This document shows, in pieces, positions 21,721 to 33,169 of a DNA stretch of 64,000 nucleotides. Numbering within the stretch: the first letter of the stretch is position 1; every line of letters begins with the position of its first letter. The stretch lies in the NCBI GenBank assembly GCA_029204225.1, contig CM055113.1, positions 27,286,592 through 27,350,591 of the forward strand, written 5' to 3'. The notes under the pieces were generated by a model, which had not been told where the DNA came from, made no database searches, and saw only the letters and a program-made list of their open reading frames with translations. The position numbers and the translations under genes are program-made. The stretch is from Diphasiastrum complanatum (lineage: Eukaryota > Streptophyta > Lycopodiopsida > Lycopodiales > Lycopodiaceae).

Positions 21721-22605
21721 TGTAGATAAAGAAATTAGCTAAAAATAGTTGGGAGGGTCGGGGCATCCTGTGTGCGTAAGCCCATGGCCCAATGAGAACT
21801 TGTAAATAAATAATTATGGACATAAACTTGAATTTGGACCATGTAATTAAAAATAATATTAGAAGGCCAAGGTTAAGCTTAACTTAAGTTACTAAGTTTT
21901 AAATTAGGATTAGTCAAAAGTCAAATGGAGGTAGATGGTGTTTCTTCCCACACCATAGATTCATTTGTGTTTCTTGTGGATGGTGTGGATTACAATCTCA
22001 TATTTTTCAAGTAGCCAATAGGAAGCAAGGGACAAGGGCCACCCAAAGGATAAAAAGACACCATTTGTAACCCATTTCTATGCTTAATGAGAAGGAGGAA
22101 ACTCTACCATTTTGGAGAGAAGCATCCTCATTTCCTAATCAATACTTGCTAATGATTTTGTGTACTTCTGTCTTTGCTTTCTAGTTTCCATGTTTTTGGT
22201 TTCATTAGTTAATGTTTTTCCATTAGCATGCACAATGAGAAAATGAGCTAACCTCCCCTCTCACTCTCTTTCTCACCCTTTTCTCTACTTTCTACTTCTA
22301 TGTATCTATCTCTCTCCCTCTCTTCCACTCAAGATCATGATGTGTATGTGGTTAGTGTAGGAAGGAGTAGTGTTAAAGTGGATTAGAGTTAGGGAAAAAA
22401 GTAGAAAGCATATAAATCTAGCAACTTGACATAGTTATGTACCTATCTAGTGTTCCAACCCTCTTTGACAGGTCGCTCACCAACCAAAACTACACACCCT
22501 ACAGTAGCGCTATTGCCAGTGATAGGTTTCATTTACTAGTTTAGTTGTATTTTTAGTTATTTTTGCTTTAAAAATAACTCAAATCTGTTTTTGGAGGGAA
22601 AAGAG
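21721..22605. other. No gene; possibly LTR-derived
   Basis: No open frame of note. A TATA-like GATAAAAAG near 22053 and short C/T-rich stretches near 22250-22330 suggest old LTR sequence, but I found no second copy in the window. Confidence 0.3.
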
Positions 22606-23270
22606 GCATTTTGGTGGAAAAAGCAAGTGGCCAAATAGGTTTTGGACCTATTATAAAAGGAGAAAACTTGTGGAGAGACACATATTCTCTCTTCTCTATC
22701 TCATTTCATGATTATACATGGTTCTCTTGGGTTCTACTATCCATTGGTGCACTATACTTGTGATTGCATGCAATTCTATGTGTAGAATGATCTATGATTG
22801 CTATTTTTGGATCCACACATGTGAAATATAGTAGCTTGATGGTTTTGTATGGACAACATTGAAACAGGTCAAAAAAGAAAATCAAGTTATTGCTACATGG
22901 CAACCTCAATTGGAGTCATGTTGGAAGCCAATGATAGGCTTACCTCAAGTAGCTATTCATTGTGGAAAGTGAGGATGGAATCACTTCTTGAGATGAATGA
23001 TGTTTTTGGATATTGTTGTAGGTTTGGAGGAGAGACCAACAACACAACAAGATCAAATGAGGTATGATAAGAGGGCCAAAGGCTCTACACATTATCAAGA
23101 TGAATGATACCAAGGAGCTTCTCAAGGAAATCGATAATTGTACTTCATTTAAGGATGCTTGGGATTCATTGAAGAAGATCTACTTCTAGATTGTTGACTC
23201 TAAGAAGGCAAATCTTTTCTTGTTTGCAAAAGAATGAAGAAAGTCCAAGTACTTTAGTTTTGAGGATAAG
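22606..23270 (+). mobile_element. Copia D fragment: partial LTR and gag start
   Basis: The right part of an A/B-family LTR (from the GGAGGGAAA landmark to GTATGGACAACA near 22857) is joined by deletion to the end of the 5' leader and the gag start at 22897 ('MATSIGVMLEANDRLTSSSYSLWK'-type opening, cut short by a frame break). Gag continues in mixed frames to 'LVLRI' at 23270, where it meets the inverted copia E. The missing LTR end and leader show a deletion of more than 1 kb. Confidence 0.85.
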
Positions 23271-23780
23271 GTTAGACCTCATTTTGATAAAGACATTCTT
23301 GAGTAGTAGCTTGGTGAGAAGATCTGCAACACAATTTGTAGGATCAACATGCTCCAGTGAGATCTCTCTCCCAATGACTTTTTCTCTTACAAAATGATGA
23401 GCTACTTCAATGTGTTTGCTCCTTGCATGGAAAACTGGGTTATTTGCAAGAGCTTGAGCAGAAATGTTGTCATTCTTGATAATTGAAAGATCTTCATCTG
23501 CATAACACTTTGGCTCCAAAAGTAGCCTTTTGATCCATAAAAACTCCTTTGTTGTGATTGTAAGAGATTTATACTTAGCTTCACATGATGATAAGGAAAT
23601 AGTTGTCTGCTTCTTTGATAGCCAAGAAACCAAGTTCCCTCCAAGAAATATAGTGTAAGCACTTGTGGATTTTCTATTTAACCCGTCTCTTGCAAAATCT
23701 GAATCTGAAAAAGCAACCAAAGTCAGATCTTCTCCCTTGTAGAATAGTCCAAAACCTAAGGTAGAAGATATATACCTCAA
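23271..23780 (-). pseudogene. Copia E RNase H
   Basis: Landmarks in order are 'FSDSDFARDGLNRKSTSA', 'TISLSSCEAKYKSL' (the SSxEAEY box with Glu followed by Lys), 'NDNISAQALANNPVFHARSK' and 'VADLLTKLL'. The Asp-Asn-Gln box has become Asn-Asp-Asn-Ile. The open frame runs on past 23271 into the antisense of copia D's gag, giving a chimeric 204-aa frame that is an accident of the junction. Confidence 0.85.
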
Positions 23781-23818
23781 ATTCTTTTAGCCAACTTCCA
23801 GTGATATAACTTTGGATC

Positions 23819-24328
23819 CTACATGTGTTGACTTAGCTTATGAACACAAAAGCTTAGATCAGGCCTAGTCACTGTTAACCAAATAAGTGAGCCAATAAGA
23901 CTCCTATAAAGAGTGATGTCCTCAAAGGATTTTTCATCATCTTTCATAGGAACTTTTACAGTGTGCTCCATAGGTGTATCTATGCCTTTACAATTTTCCA
24001 TCTGGAATTTCTTGAGCATGGAAAGCGCATATCTACTTTGGCTTATAAATGCATGACCTTTCCAGAAATCTATTTCAAGGCCTAGAATATAGTGAAGAAT
24101 GCCTAAGTCCTGCATCTTAAACTCAGTACCAAGTGCACGCTTAGTTTCTTCAACTAGCTTCTCATTATTTCCACAAAGAATGATATCATCTACATAGATG
24201 AGAAGTATAATTACAAAGTTATCTACAAACTTATAATACAGAAAAGGGTCAAATTGAAGGGCTTCTTGGACATCTTTAGGCTCTTCATCTGATATGAAGA
24301 GAGCATGATAGGAAGTTTCACCTTCCAC
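23819..24328 (-). pseudogene. Copia E reverse transcriptase, C-terminal half
   Basis: Contains the catalytic 'LLIYVDDIILCGN' box near residue 45, then 'FKMQDLGILHYILGLEID', 'TPMEHTVKVPMKDDEKSF' and 'YRSLIGSLIWLTVTRPDL'. These are the usual copia blocks after the active site. The part before the active site is missing, and the frame begins in unrelated linker residues. One or two frame breaks separate it from RNase H. Confidence 0.86.
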
Positions 24329-24541
24329 TTACCTTCCTTCTTCATCATATGTGAGCGACCTTGGCTCAGATCTTGCTTGTGTGGATCTTCTTGGTGTGGT
24401 AGCTTAAATTTGCTCCTCCTCAAGCCTTGGCCTCACCACCTCTTGAACAACATCAAGATTGATGATTGATCTTTCATGAGACTCCTGATGAACCTTTGGT
24501 CTCATAAGCAATATCTGAAATGTTAGCACTCTCCCTAGAAT

Positions 24542-24793
24542 CTAGTTTGTACAGCTTACCAATTCTAGATCCTCTAGCAATAACTTCATTTTAATGAAAT
24601 GAAGGGCAATTCTAGTTCTTTTGTGAAATGCTGCAACTTCATTAGGTGCAGCAGGTTCTTCTTCAGCTCCACTCACAATATCCATTACATCTTGTAGAAT
24701 CAGTAATGATTCCATTTTGATCTTCCACATTGCATAATTGGAAGATGTTAATCTCTCACTGTGCTCCAAGAAATGTGAACCAGATGAAGACAT
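24542..24793 (-). pseudogene. Copia E gag N-terminal remnant
   Basis: Opens 'MSSSGSHFLEHSERLTSSN' and continues 'YAMWKIKMESLLILQDVMD', the DUF4219/UBN2-type gag start also seen in copia F at 60320. It breaks off after 'TRIALHFIKMK', where the sequence jumps toward RT. Confidence 0.85.
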
Positions 24794-25370
24794 CTTCTCT
24801 ATGAGAAATTCTAGTAATGATAAAAAATGGAGCTGAAAGGATATTGCTTACTATCTCAATCTAGGATCTAGCATTGATGTTGATCCAACCAATGAAATCT
24901 AGCAATAGATGTGAGAACAAATTCTCAACACATAAAATCAATCTATCTTGAATTTGGATCTTGCTTCAGTCACAAAAAAGAAGCACATGCAAGTAAGAAG
25001 TCTATCTCTCCCACGAGTTTCAAAGTACTGATAAACTCTCTAGAAACTTACTTTCAACTCAAACACAGTAACTTGTGTGAAATGAAAAGTCTAACACCTC
25101 AGAACACTCACTTCTATCCAATTTTACTTAATTGACAGTGAAAATTGATGAAAATGGTGAAAAGAACTGATGTGTGCTCACTTTGGCATCTCCCATGAGT
25201 TGGGTACTCTCTCAAACTCTTTGATTGACTAAAACTCTTCTAAAAACAAATCAAATTGATTTAGAAACACGAGCAACACATTCTACTCTTCAATACCTAT
25301 TCAACAAGCTATAGAACATCAAATTGGATCAAATCTAGAGAAGTAGCACTCATTTAATGAGGGCTGATTT

Positions 25371-25380
25371 CACACGTGTG
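25371..25380. promoter_or_regulatory. CACACGTGTG palindrome in copia E flank
   Basis: Same perfect 10-bp palindrome as in the LTRs of A, B, N and F, within the region where the LTR of E is expected. Confidence 0.5.
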
Positions 25381-25517
25381 AGCTCTCTATCTGTACAGAG
25401 CTCTACTGGAGCAGATCAGGCTCGTTTTGATCTAAGTGTCCACTGATAGCTTGTCTCTCAATGAGTCTGAATCCCTCTCCTAAATTTGAGTTCCTGCAAG
25501 CAAAAGCATTGAAGATC

Positions 25518-26416
25518 TGATGTATACACCCTCACCTCTCACCGGTGTTGCAGCGGGTCCTACAACAGATTAGGGGTGGATAATGTTAGCAGATTCCAGA
25601 GAATCCCCAGATGCCGAGCCAAGCCGAAGACACAGAATACCTCTCACCCATGACCGAGGAGGTCTCAGAAGGAGGAGAGCAGAAGGAGCTGAGAGCTGAG
25701 CATGAGAGCCGAGAAATTACTAGCTAGGATGACAGTGAAATATCTATGTGAGCCTACATGGTGTATCCCAGAGAAGGAACGACCACGTAGGAGCTAGTCA
25801 TATTTCCTAGGCTTTGTAAATAAATGTAGACCCCTCTTAAATTAGTTAGAGTGAGCCACCTTTTGATGGTGACCTTTAGTGGAAGGGCAAATTTCACATG
25901 TAATTTCTAATTTGGTGGAATTGCCACTTGGGCTCCACATGGGCAGCTTTCTTGCTTATTTAAGGGCCCTCCTCTCTTGTGAGGGAGCTTTTGAGTGTAT
26001 TGTCAAGTTCTCTTAAGCAAATAAAGAAGATCCTCCACGAGGTCTTGATAATTGCTAAGCTCCTTGTTCATGGCAATATTCTTGAGTGAAGTTTCTATGA
26101 GCATGCTTGATTTTCTTGTATTGTGGATTAACTAGTTTCTTGTTTCCTTGTTTCTTGCTTAGTTGTGGATTAGGACTCATTTCTTGTTTGTGGAATAAGG
26201 TAGGAATCAGCACTCAAGTAAACTAAATAGGCTGGAATAGTGGTGTAGATCTTGCATACTTTCTTACATTCTAGTTCTTGATTGTTCTTGAGCAATCTAG
26301 GCATCAAGAAATGAGTGTTTCTTGATTCTTAAACTGTTGAAATGTTGTTAGGATTCTAGTTACTTGTTTCTTGCTCCTTGTTTTAGTAGTTAATCTTAGA
26401 CTACCCGGACCCAACA
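25518..26416 (+). repeat. Probable LTR of Ty3-like element O
   Basis: Starts TGATGTATACACC and ends CCCAACA just before gag-like sequence. It holds a TATA-like TTATTTAAGG near 25956 and a run of TTCTTG-rich repeats in its right half, typical of the R/U5 part of plant LTRs. No second copy lies in the window, so the boundaries are inferred from TG...CA and context. Confidence 0.45.
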
Positions 26417-27855
26417 GTGGAACAAAGGCAATACAATGAAGTTCGAAATGAGTTTGTGCAAGAGGAAGAACATACAGAAAGTCTGTTATCAGCTCATATC
26501 CCCGAAAAGGAGCAATCCCTACAAGGACTTGAAGTATTTTCTGACCTCCTGCAAGCTCAACTCACCATGCCATTTCACACTGCAATAAAATCCTGCACTG
26601 GGCTTCAATGTTATATCCATCGTAGTTTTCAGCTACCTACTATTCCTGATGAATAGTGAAAACCCGAAGATATTCCTAAAATTCCCCAAATTCCTATGAA
26701 TCTGCTGAATATAGGTGTTGCTAAGGGGACTAACATCACCCTACCTTTGTCCTATAAATATTATCCCGCAGTATCTGCTATCCTTGATAGTGGATCAGGC
26801 GTCAATATAATGGCTTTGTCATTGGCACAGTCATGGGGCTTCCATACCCTCGATCCACCACGATATAGACTTCGCATGGCTGATCAACGAGTGACTGACC
26901 CTGCTGGTCATTTATCAAATATAAAAGTTTGCATAGCAGGTGTCAAATTTGTGATAGATTGTGTCATCTTAGATTTACCAGAAGATAACAATACATATAA
27001 ACTCCTTCTTGGTACACCCTGGCTCCAGATGACAGGTGTTGTCCAAGATTGGAAGCATAGCAAAATTACCTTTGGTAACCACGATAAACGAGTCACGGTT
27101 GAGTCAACAGGCCATGTCAAGCCCGCCAAGGTATACGATGATTGGTCATCCACAACATATGACAAATCAGATAGCATCCCGATCCAACCAAAAGGTCACT
27201 ATACGAGATCCATGGACATAATAAATTGGGGTCACGCACTAGCCACTGTGGACTATGATGATTCCAATTGATGTCGTGTCGAAACTACTACAGCAGATGT
27301 GGATATTCTCCATCCTCTACAGACATTGACACACCCATCATCCCACTTATGATGATTGACCCGAATCCTATAGCTTGGTGCCCAGGAGAACCTAGCGTCT
27401 CTACCGCCCATATTTTGGAAGAAGGTATTCTTTCCATGGATGATGTAGAAATGACGGATGAACATGTACTCCTCTATATAGATGCCCAACCTCATCCACC
27501 AAAATCAATTCCGAAGGAGATAACGACACCAGGACCATTGGCTCACGTCCAACTAACATCCTAGGTACCCAACACACAAACATACAAGCCCAAACCCAAA
27601 TTATATACATGGGATGTGTATTCCGACGAAGTCTGGGATACAATCGACGACGATTTGATAACTGAGGCATCAACACCGCCCACTCAAAAACCACAAGAAC
27701 CTCGGTTACAAAAAACTAAAGTTATTGATACAAAATTAACCGAGCATCAAAAACAGATGCATGCGAAGTTTAAACAGTCGATAAAGCCCTTGTCTAAGGA
27801 GACAAAATCAAACAATCAGATTAAGCTTCCACGTCCGGTAGTGAATCAAATCTGA
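26417..27855 (+). pseudogene. Ty3-like element O: aspartic protease region and pol linker
   Basis: The best part is the open frame 26696-27271, a retropepsin-like domain: active-site box 'AILDSGSGVNIMALS' near residue 30 and the second conserved box 'LLLGTPWLQMTG' near residue 104. Before it lies a short frame (26417-26656) without a clear motif. After it the reading passes through several frames with Asp/Pro-rich linker sequence to 27855. RT and integrase are absent. The protease looks intact at its catalytic Asp but stands alone in a truncated element. Confidence 0.7.
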
Positions 27856-27904
27856 TGATTCCCAAAGTCCTAGACAATTTTGTGGACCCACCTTTTGATC
27901 TTCC

Positions 27905-28003
27905 ACAGAATTACATTGCATGAAAATGAATGTAAGTAATGAACTTTTGAAAGAAATCTCATCTTGTACTACATCCAAAGAGACATGGGATGCAACACAG
28001 GTG
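27905..28003 (+). pseudogene. Small copia gag fragment M
   Basis: A 33-codon piece reads 'CMKMNVSNELLKEISSCTTS' followed by Lys-Glu-Thr-Trp-Asp, matching the gag block 'IKLNVCNDLLKEVSSCASS' of copia F at 60516. No LTR or other element part adjoins it. Confidence 0.75.
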
Positions 28004-28820
28004 GTTGTGCTCAAATATGAGAATATTTGAGCACGCTCTTCATTGAAATATAGACAGATTCTTTTCCGTTAATCTTGATTTGGTTGCTTGCATGCATGCA
28101 TCCTTAGTTTTTTATATAATTTTTGTCATCGTTTCTCATATTTGAGCATGCTCTTCTTCAAAGCATAAACAAATATACTAGATCTGAGTAGCAACAGCCA
28201 GGAAGTTGATGACATTCAAGTCTGCAATCTATGGGTGATGATTGCTAGTAGTAAAAAACTACCTTTTGTGCGATCCCTTAAATAAAAGGACAGTGGTGAT
28301 GTTAGATGGATAAAATGGGTTGATTCTAGAGCATGAAATTTTATTCATTTGATGGCAGACAGAGTTCACCAAACTCATTAATTGAAAACGTAGTCAGCTG
28401 GTTTAACTAATACTTTCTGAAGCCATATGTTTGAAACAGAACTAATAGACAGATGCGAACAAAGTCTCTGTTTTGTTTGCGTTGTGCTATATCTTTCATT
28501 TGCACATTATAGCTCTCCCATCAAACCATTGCTTAGCCATCTAGAGAAAGAAATAGAGACCAAGATATGATTGCTTCTGAATGCTTTGGTTCACACCGTG
28601 ATGGATTGAAGTAATAAAGCTTGACATTAAAGCCCCGTAGAGTACAAATACTGATCCTACCTTAAAAGGACCTATAGCCCTTACAGATCTGCACATAGTT
28701 GACTTATCCGATCTTGTCGCTTACAGAAAAAAAATTAATCTGCAAATTATGCCAGAAATGCCACGTGAATTGATCATAGCCGTGACATGTTCCTACTGAT
28801 TGTCGGCAGTCATAGAGGGT
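28004..28820. other. No gene seen
   Basis: No supported frame. Two copies of a TTGAGCATGCTCTTC-like phrase occur near 28026 and 28143, a small local duplication. Confidence 0.4.
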
Positions 28821-29132
28821 TCACCTTTCTGCAAAGGAAGTTCCATCATCTTCGTCATTTTTCACCTCCGGCTGAGAAAGATGGCACAAATCACGAAAAA
28901 AGATAGAGTTTTCAGTGATTGACGCAATGGCTATGCCAGCGCCGACGAAGAAAAAGAGGAACAGAATTGCAAAGAACATGTTGTAGGCCTCTGAAATACA
29001 TTCTACCAGCTTAGCCAGGCTCCCCTGCTGCTTCTTTTGAGATCTATCGTCATTTTCAGCATGGTACATACGAAGACCTCGCACGGCTGCGCTTGATGAA
29101 TCAACCACCATCTTTATTAACGAACACCACAA
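28821..29132 (-). CDS. Hypothetical small membrane protein (103 aa) or terminal exon
   Basis: An isolated minus-strand frame with a better-than-chance composition: a hydrophilic N-terminal half (Arg/Asp/Lys/Gln-rich), a single hydrophobic segment 'MFFAILFLFFFVGAGIAIAS' at about residues 52-71, and an acidic C-terminal tail. The second Met (29110) gives a cleaner start, Met-Val-Val-Asp. A TTTGTAG-like acceptor lies upstream at about 29150, so it could also be the last exon of a gene. I recognise no family. It may equally be chance. Confidence 0.35.
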   Translation of the reverse strand: MWCSLIKMVVDSSSAAVRGLRMYHAENDDRSQKKQQGSLAKLVECISEAYNMFFAILFLFFFVGAGIAIASITENSIFFRDLCHLSQPEVKNDEDDGTSFAER

Positions 29133-31529
29133 ACCAGAGAAGGATGTCTACAAAAACAAAAGTATATGGAGATCTGCAATACTTGCTAAAGGAATTAGAT
29201 GTCCATCGATCATAGATTATATAATATTGGAGGACAATCCAAAGTGCTGAAGTGGGTAGCTAATTCGATCTTCGGAATCACAAAAAAAGCACATTCTTAT
29301 CAATCAGAAGGATGAGTGATACGTTTTTCCATAAATGTTATATAGAAAGTAGAGGATTGACTAGTAGAGCTTAGCATTCATTTAGTTAGCTTCCTAAATT
29401 TAGAGCAACAGAAGATCAGTCTAATCTCGTGTTTAATTTATTCATGTTCACGTTCTAACTTCTAAACTAGGAGGATGAGGTGAGCATGTATGTAACTAAC
29501 AAGAGAAAAGTAACAAGAGAAAAGTCACAAGCAAAAGAAAAGCCACAAGTATCTAACATTAGACATGAAAGAAATGTATAGAAAAGTCATGGCCCACATG
29601 GTGACACTTTAGTCTACTTTTTGGTGAGAGGATTATACTTTTCACCTCTATTGATGCTACAAGCATGGCCTCACCCCAACTAATTGTGACAAGTCTTACA
29701 AGCATATTCCACCTTTATGTGTTAGTGGGGCAAAGAAACTTATTTTTCATTTTGATTGAGGATACAAGGACCCCAAACTAATGTCATGGTGGACAAGTCT
29801 CACAAGCATAGTGCAATGCTCATGCATGCACATTCACCCTCAAAATTTTATTACCCACAAAGATTCATAACTCGTGAAATTTAGACTTTTGAATAAATTG
29901 CTATGATTAATATCTTTTAGGTAAAATTATACCACACAAGCATTGCCACAAATCTCTTGAATAAAAAGTGTGATTGTCCAAGATGGGATGCAAGGCAAAT
30001 AAGCTATTTTCAAATCCTAGTTGTCTTATAAGTGTGGCATAATGGTTAGCATTTCATTTTCTTATCTTAATGATTGAACTCGGATTCAATGTGTGTGCAT
30101 GAGTAGAGATATGACAATAATAAAAAAAAACATATCAAAAAATGACTTTGTAAACGCAAATAAACGATCTCTATTGATTTATTATATTGTTGTTGGTGAT
30201 GATGTTGGTGCATCATCGTATATGTTGAGAGCAGAGTTGGTCAAGTATTGAAATCTTTAATGCCAGCCAAGTCTTGGTATTACACTTCATAAAATAGTTG
30301 AGACCATCCAGGTATGAATATATGCATGTTTAAAATTTGTTGGCTAGTATCAACTAGCCTGAGTATTGCAAGAGTGATACCAGCCAAGTATAAACCTAGA
30401 TATACATAAATAGATATAATTTGAAATCACATTGTCTTTCAAGGATAGTCATTGGAGGAGTTCTAGACTTTAAAATGACCCTTTATTAAAAAAAAAATTA
30501 TTTTTTTATTTTAATTTCATCTGATACGTGGGCCTAATCAAAATGCATGTATTTGAAATTTATGTAACATAGCTCATTTGAATTAAGAAATAGAAATATA
30601 TTTTCAAAAAAATTCAGATTGCCACAAGGCAACATGGAAGCATTCCATTGCTTGACTTGCTAACCTTGAACGTGCTACTATGCCTGATGACAATATCTCA
30701 AATTAAAACTACTAAACCACACTAGTTAATATAATGCAAAACTAATAACTACACTAGCTTAGATCACAGTTCAATAGTAGTCATTGTAACCATATGTTGT
30801 TACTGTGATCCTATCACCTAGTCACAGTTGATAAAACTAATGGAGCTTTGAATCTAAAACTAATGTGATAGATTTGAGAATTTGGCATTCAATTTGTGGG
30901 AATCCATAATCTAGGTCGTGTATATTGTGATTGAATGCACAATCTATTCATGTTCAGATCTCTTCTTGCCTGCAAATAGATTTATTTGTAGATTAAATTA
31001 TTTGTATGACTGATAGCTTGTGTCAATTCATCATTCTAATTTCTACACCTAATATGCTTCCGCATAGCTAAATATAAAACCAAGCTAATGTTGGGAAAAG
31101 AGGGGTGTCTAAGAGACAAAAATAGCTGGAAAAGAAATGAACACGAATGGAGAGTGTTTGTGCGCAGCGAAATGAGCTATCTCACTCTTTCCCTAAGCAT
31201 GACTATGCCTATCAAATTCGAACAGAAAATTAGTGATAAAAATCACCTTCAATCTGATTACGTAGCCAAACATTAAGCATGAAGACATCAGAATGATAAT
31301 TTGTTGCGAACAGCTAGACTGATTGTCAGTCGCGAAAGCCAAGACTAAATATTAGTCGTGAACAACTAGACTAATAATAATCCGCGAAGAGTAGACTACC
31401 AGATTAAGCAATCAGATTTTCAGACAGAATGTAGAAAAGCATTGCAAAATTGACACAAATCTAAACACAGAACAAACAGAGCTATAATCAGATTAAGTAT
31501 AGCGAAATATAGAGGTTTTTTCAAGACAA
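29133..31529. other. AT-rich stretch, no gene seen
   Basis: Contains small tandem motifs only: AACAAGAGAAAAGT repeats near 29498-29530, and AGACTAATA/TCGCGAA-type repeats near 31316-31395. The 31088-31276 open frame has no domain. Confidence 0.45.
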
Positions 31530-32150
31530 TGTAAAGGATTTTAGATCATTTAAGATACAATCCATGTCCCAAATGTTTGGTTACAATAAGGAGCAAACCA
31601 ACAATCTTGCCAATGTAGAAAAATCAGCATCTAGATACAAAATGAGATGTAAACTCTAAGAGATACTGATCAAACATGAACCAAAACAGAAAATATATTT
31701 GATGTCCATACAATTACAGTACCCTACTACAATTCACACGTGTGAAACCGAAAATAGCAAAATTTGAGCATTCTACACACAAAATTGCAAGATATCGCCA
31801 AGATAGTGCACCAATGAGTAGTAGAACCCAAAGAGGACCATGTATAATGATGAAATGAGAGAGAGAAGAGAGAAGATGTGTCTCTCCACGATTTACATCC
31901 TTTTATAGAGTGTCAAAACCCTATTCGTCCACTTGGCTTTCCCTCCAAAATGTAAACCCTACTATTTTTGTGTCTAAGTTCAATGTACCCAAAATTCAAA
32001 TTTGAATCTCTCTCAAACTCGACTACCAACTTTCCCACACTTTCAAAAAGTGTTTATTGAATGTATTTTAAACTAATGTAGCTTCAAAAAGTTTATCTCT
32101 AAGTCTAAAATGAGTTTTGGCCTCTTATTGACAATTTACCAGAATATGAC
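31530..32150 (-). repeat. LTR of copia N (A/B family, inverted)
   Basis: Reverse complement of the A/B LTR family: starts TGTAAAGGATTTTAG on the plus strand (outer end) and carries the CTTTTATAG (TATA) and GCTTTCCCTCC landmarks in reverse. The U3 end near 32110-32150 has diverged, and the exact end is uncertain. Confidence 0.85.
31735..31744. promoter_or_regulatory. CACACGTGTG palindrome in LTR N
   Basis: Perfect copy of the 10-bp G-box palindrome at the homologous LTR position, although the rest of this LTR is among the most diverged copies. Confidence 0.6.
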
Positions 32151-32909
32151 TAACTCCATGAATGAGCCTCCATCTCCATCTTGCCACAAGAAACCATCAA
32201 ACCTTGGAAATCCATGAGTAGGTGAGAACATTAATGATGCAAATCCAGCACCACATGACTCCATAAACCAAGTAGGTTGCACTAGTCCATCTTCAAGATC
32301 TACTTGACACAAGAAAATGACCATGAATTCACCAAAAATTGACAATCTCCAAGTATTGGCACCAAGTAGCTCAACACTTGAGAACTTAGCCATGGATGAG
32401 TGACAAAATGAACCTCCAATAGCTTCATTTTCAATAGCAAAACCAGCCAAGAATGCTAGTACAACTCCAACAATAAGATATTGCAAGACAATGTAGCTAG
32501 TTTGTCCATATCTTGACAATATGCACGCATCCACATGAAATAGCTCAAATATGAGACAAAACAAGTAAAGTAAACTTGAACAAAACTTCCTTGTTGCTCC
32601 TTTGACCTTACTTGAGAATTCAATAAGCTGCAAAAATAGATCCAAAACATCTTTGCCAAATAACCTTCCTTTAATGCTTTTGACTAGCTCCAAATTGCCA
32701 CCTTTCCTTTTGTGTTGTTGAAGCCCTTCGAGATCAACCTCTTGATCATCAACTTGACCATCAAAGTCATTGAACAAACTTTGTTTTCCAAATCCATTAC
32801 TTGCTTTTTCAGTATGAAAACCATGAGAACCAATATCCACTTGCATAGCATCATCTACACAAGAAAATTCTCCAAAACATGTGAGTAAAGCAAAATGAGT
32901 TGCTTCCAC
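32136..32909 (-). CDS. Extra 257-aa ORF of unknown function in copia N
   Basis: A long uninterrupted frame in the element's sense, between the protease remnant and the 3' LTR. The N-terminal third is acidic and Gln-rich ('QVDDQEVDLEGLQQHKRKGG'). The middle has two hydrophobic stretches: 'SSLLYLFCLIFELFHVDACI' and, about 12 residues on, 'IVLQYLIVGVVLAFLAGFAI'. The rest is Phe/Gly/Ser-rich. None of the usual copia motifs (DSGAS, LRSDNGGEY, YVDD, SSxEAEY) occurs. The C-terminal codons overlap the diverged LTR edge. It could be a captured sequence, an env-like third ORF of the kind known in some plant copia lineages, or leader-type sequence that stays open by chance. I cannot decide. Confidence 0.5.
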   Translation of the reverse strand: MEATHFALLTCFGEFSCVDDAMQVDIGSHGFHTEKASNGFGKQSLFNDFDGQVDDQEVDLEGLQQHKRKGGNLELVKSIKGRLFGKDVLDLFLQLIEFSSKVKGATRKFCSSLLYLFCLIFELFHVDACILSRYGQTSYIVLQYLIVGVVLAFLAGFAIENEAIGGSFCHSSMAKFSSVELLGANTWRLSIFGEFMVIFLCQVDLEDGLVQPTWFMESCGAGFASLMFSPTHGFPRFDGFLWQDGDGGSFMELVIFW

Positions 32910-32988
32910 TTGCTTACCTTTCTCTTGATCATCAAAGATATCAAAGATATGAATATCTTCATACCTGAACCTCTAGAAATACTCCCTC

Positions 32989-33150
32989 TCAAACATATGA
33001 TCTAGATCCAACAAGATCTCGATCATAAGTGACCAAAGAGGTAAAGAACTCCTTGTGACTAGTCATGTGTGAACTAGCTCCCCTATCAATCCACCATGAA
33101 TCTTTGTCACCTTCACTTGATATTGGACTTTGGGGTGCAAAAAAGCGAGC
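32989..33150 (-). pseudogene. Copia N protease remnant
   Basis: Reads 'DSWWIDRGASSHMTSHKEF' then 'FTSLVTYDRD', matching the protease start of copia A (5845 onward). The catalytic Asp is kept but the following Ser is Arg (Asp-Arg-Gly). The frame ends at a stop at 32989, with only about 50 residues of domain left. Confidence 0.83.
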
Positions 33151-33169
33151 GTAAAAAAAACGAGTATAA

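Larger units (their letters stand above)
23271..25517 (-). mobile_element. Copia E, minus strand, truncated at both ends
   Basis: From right to left on the plus strand: LTR- or leader-like sequence (about 24800-25517, with CACACGTGTG at 25371), gag start (24542-24793), RT (23819-24328) and RNase H (23271-23780). The zinc knuckle, protease, integrase and first half of RT are deleted between gag and RT. The RNase H end abuts copia D in opposite orientation. Related to copia F by its gag start. Confidence 0.82.
31530..33150 (-). mobile_element. Copia N, minus strand: 3' LTR, extra ORF, protease remnant
   Basis: From right to left: a protease box (33060-33110), about 80 bp of frame-broken sequence, a 257-aa open frame, and an A/B-family LTR in reverse (31530 to about 32150). 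The order is PR, ORF, LTR in the element's own sense, so everything from integrase to RNase H is missing or replaced. The right end is not defined by an LTR and merges into a tandem duplication. Confidence 0.75.
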
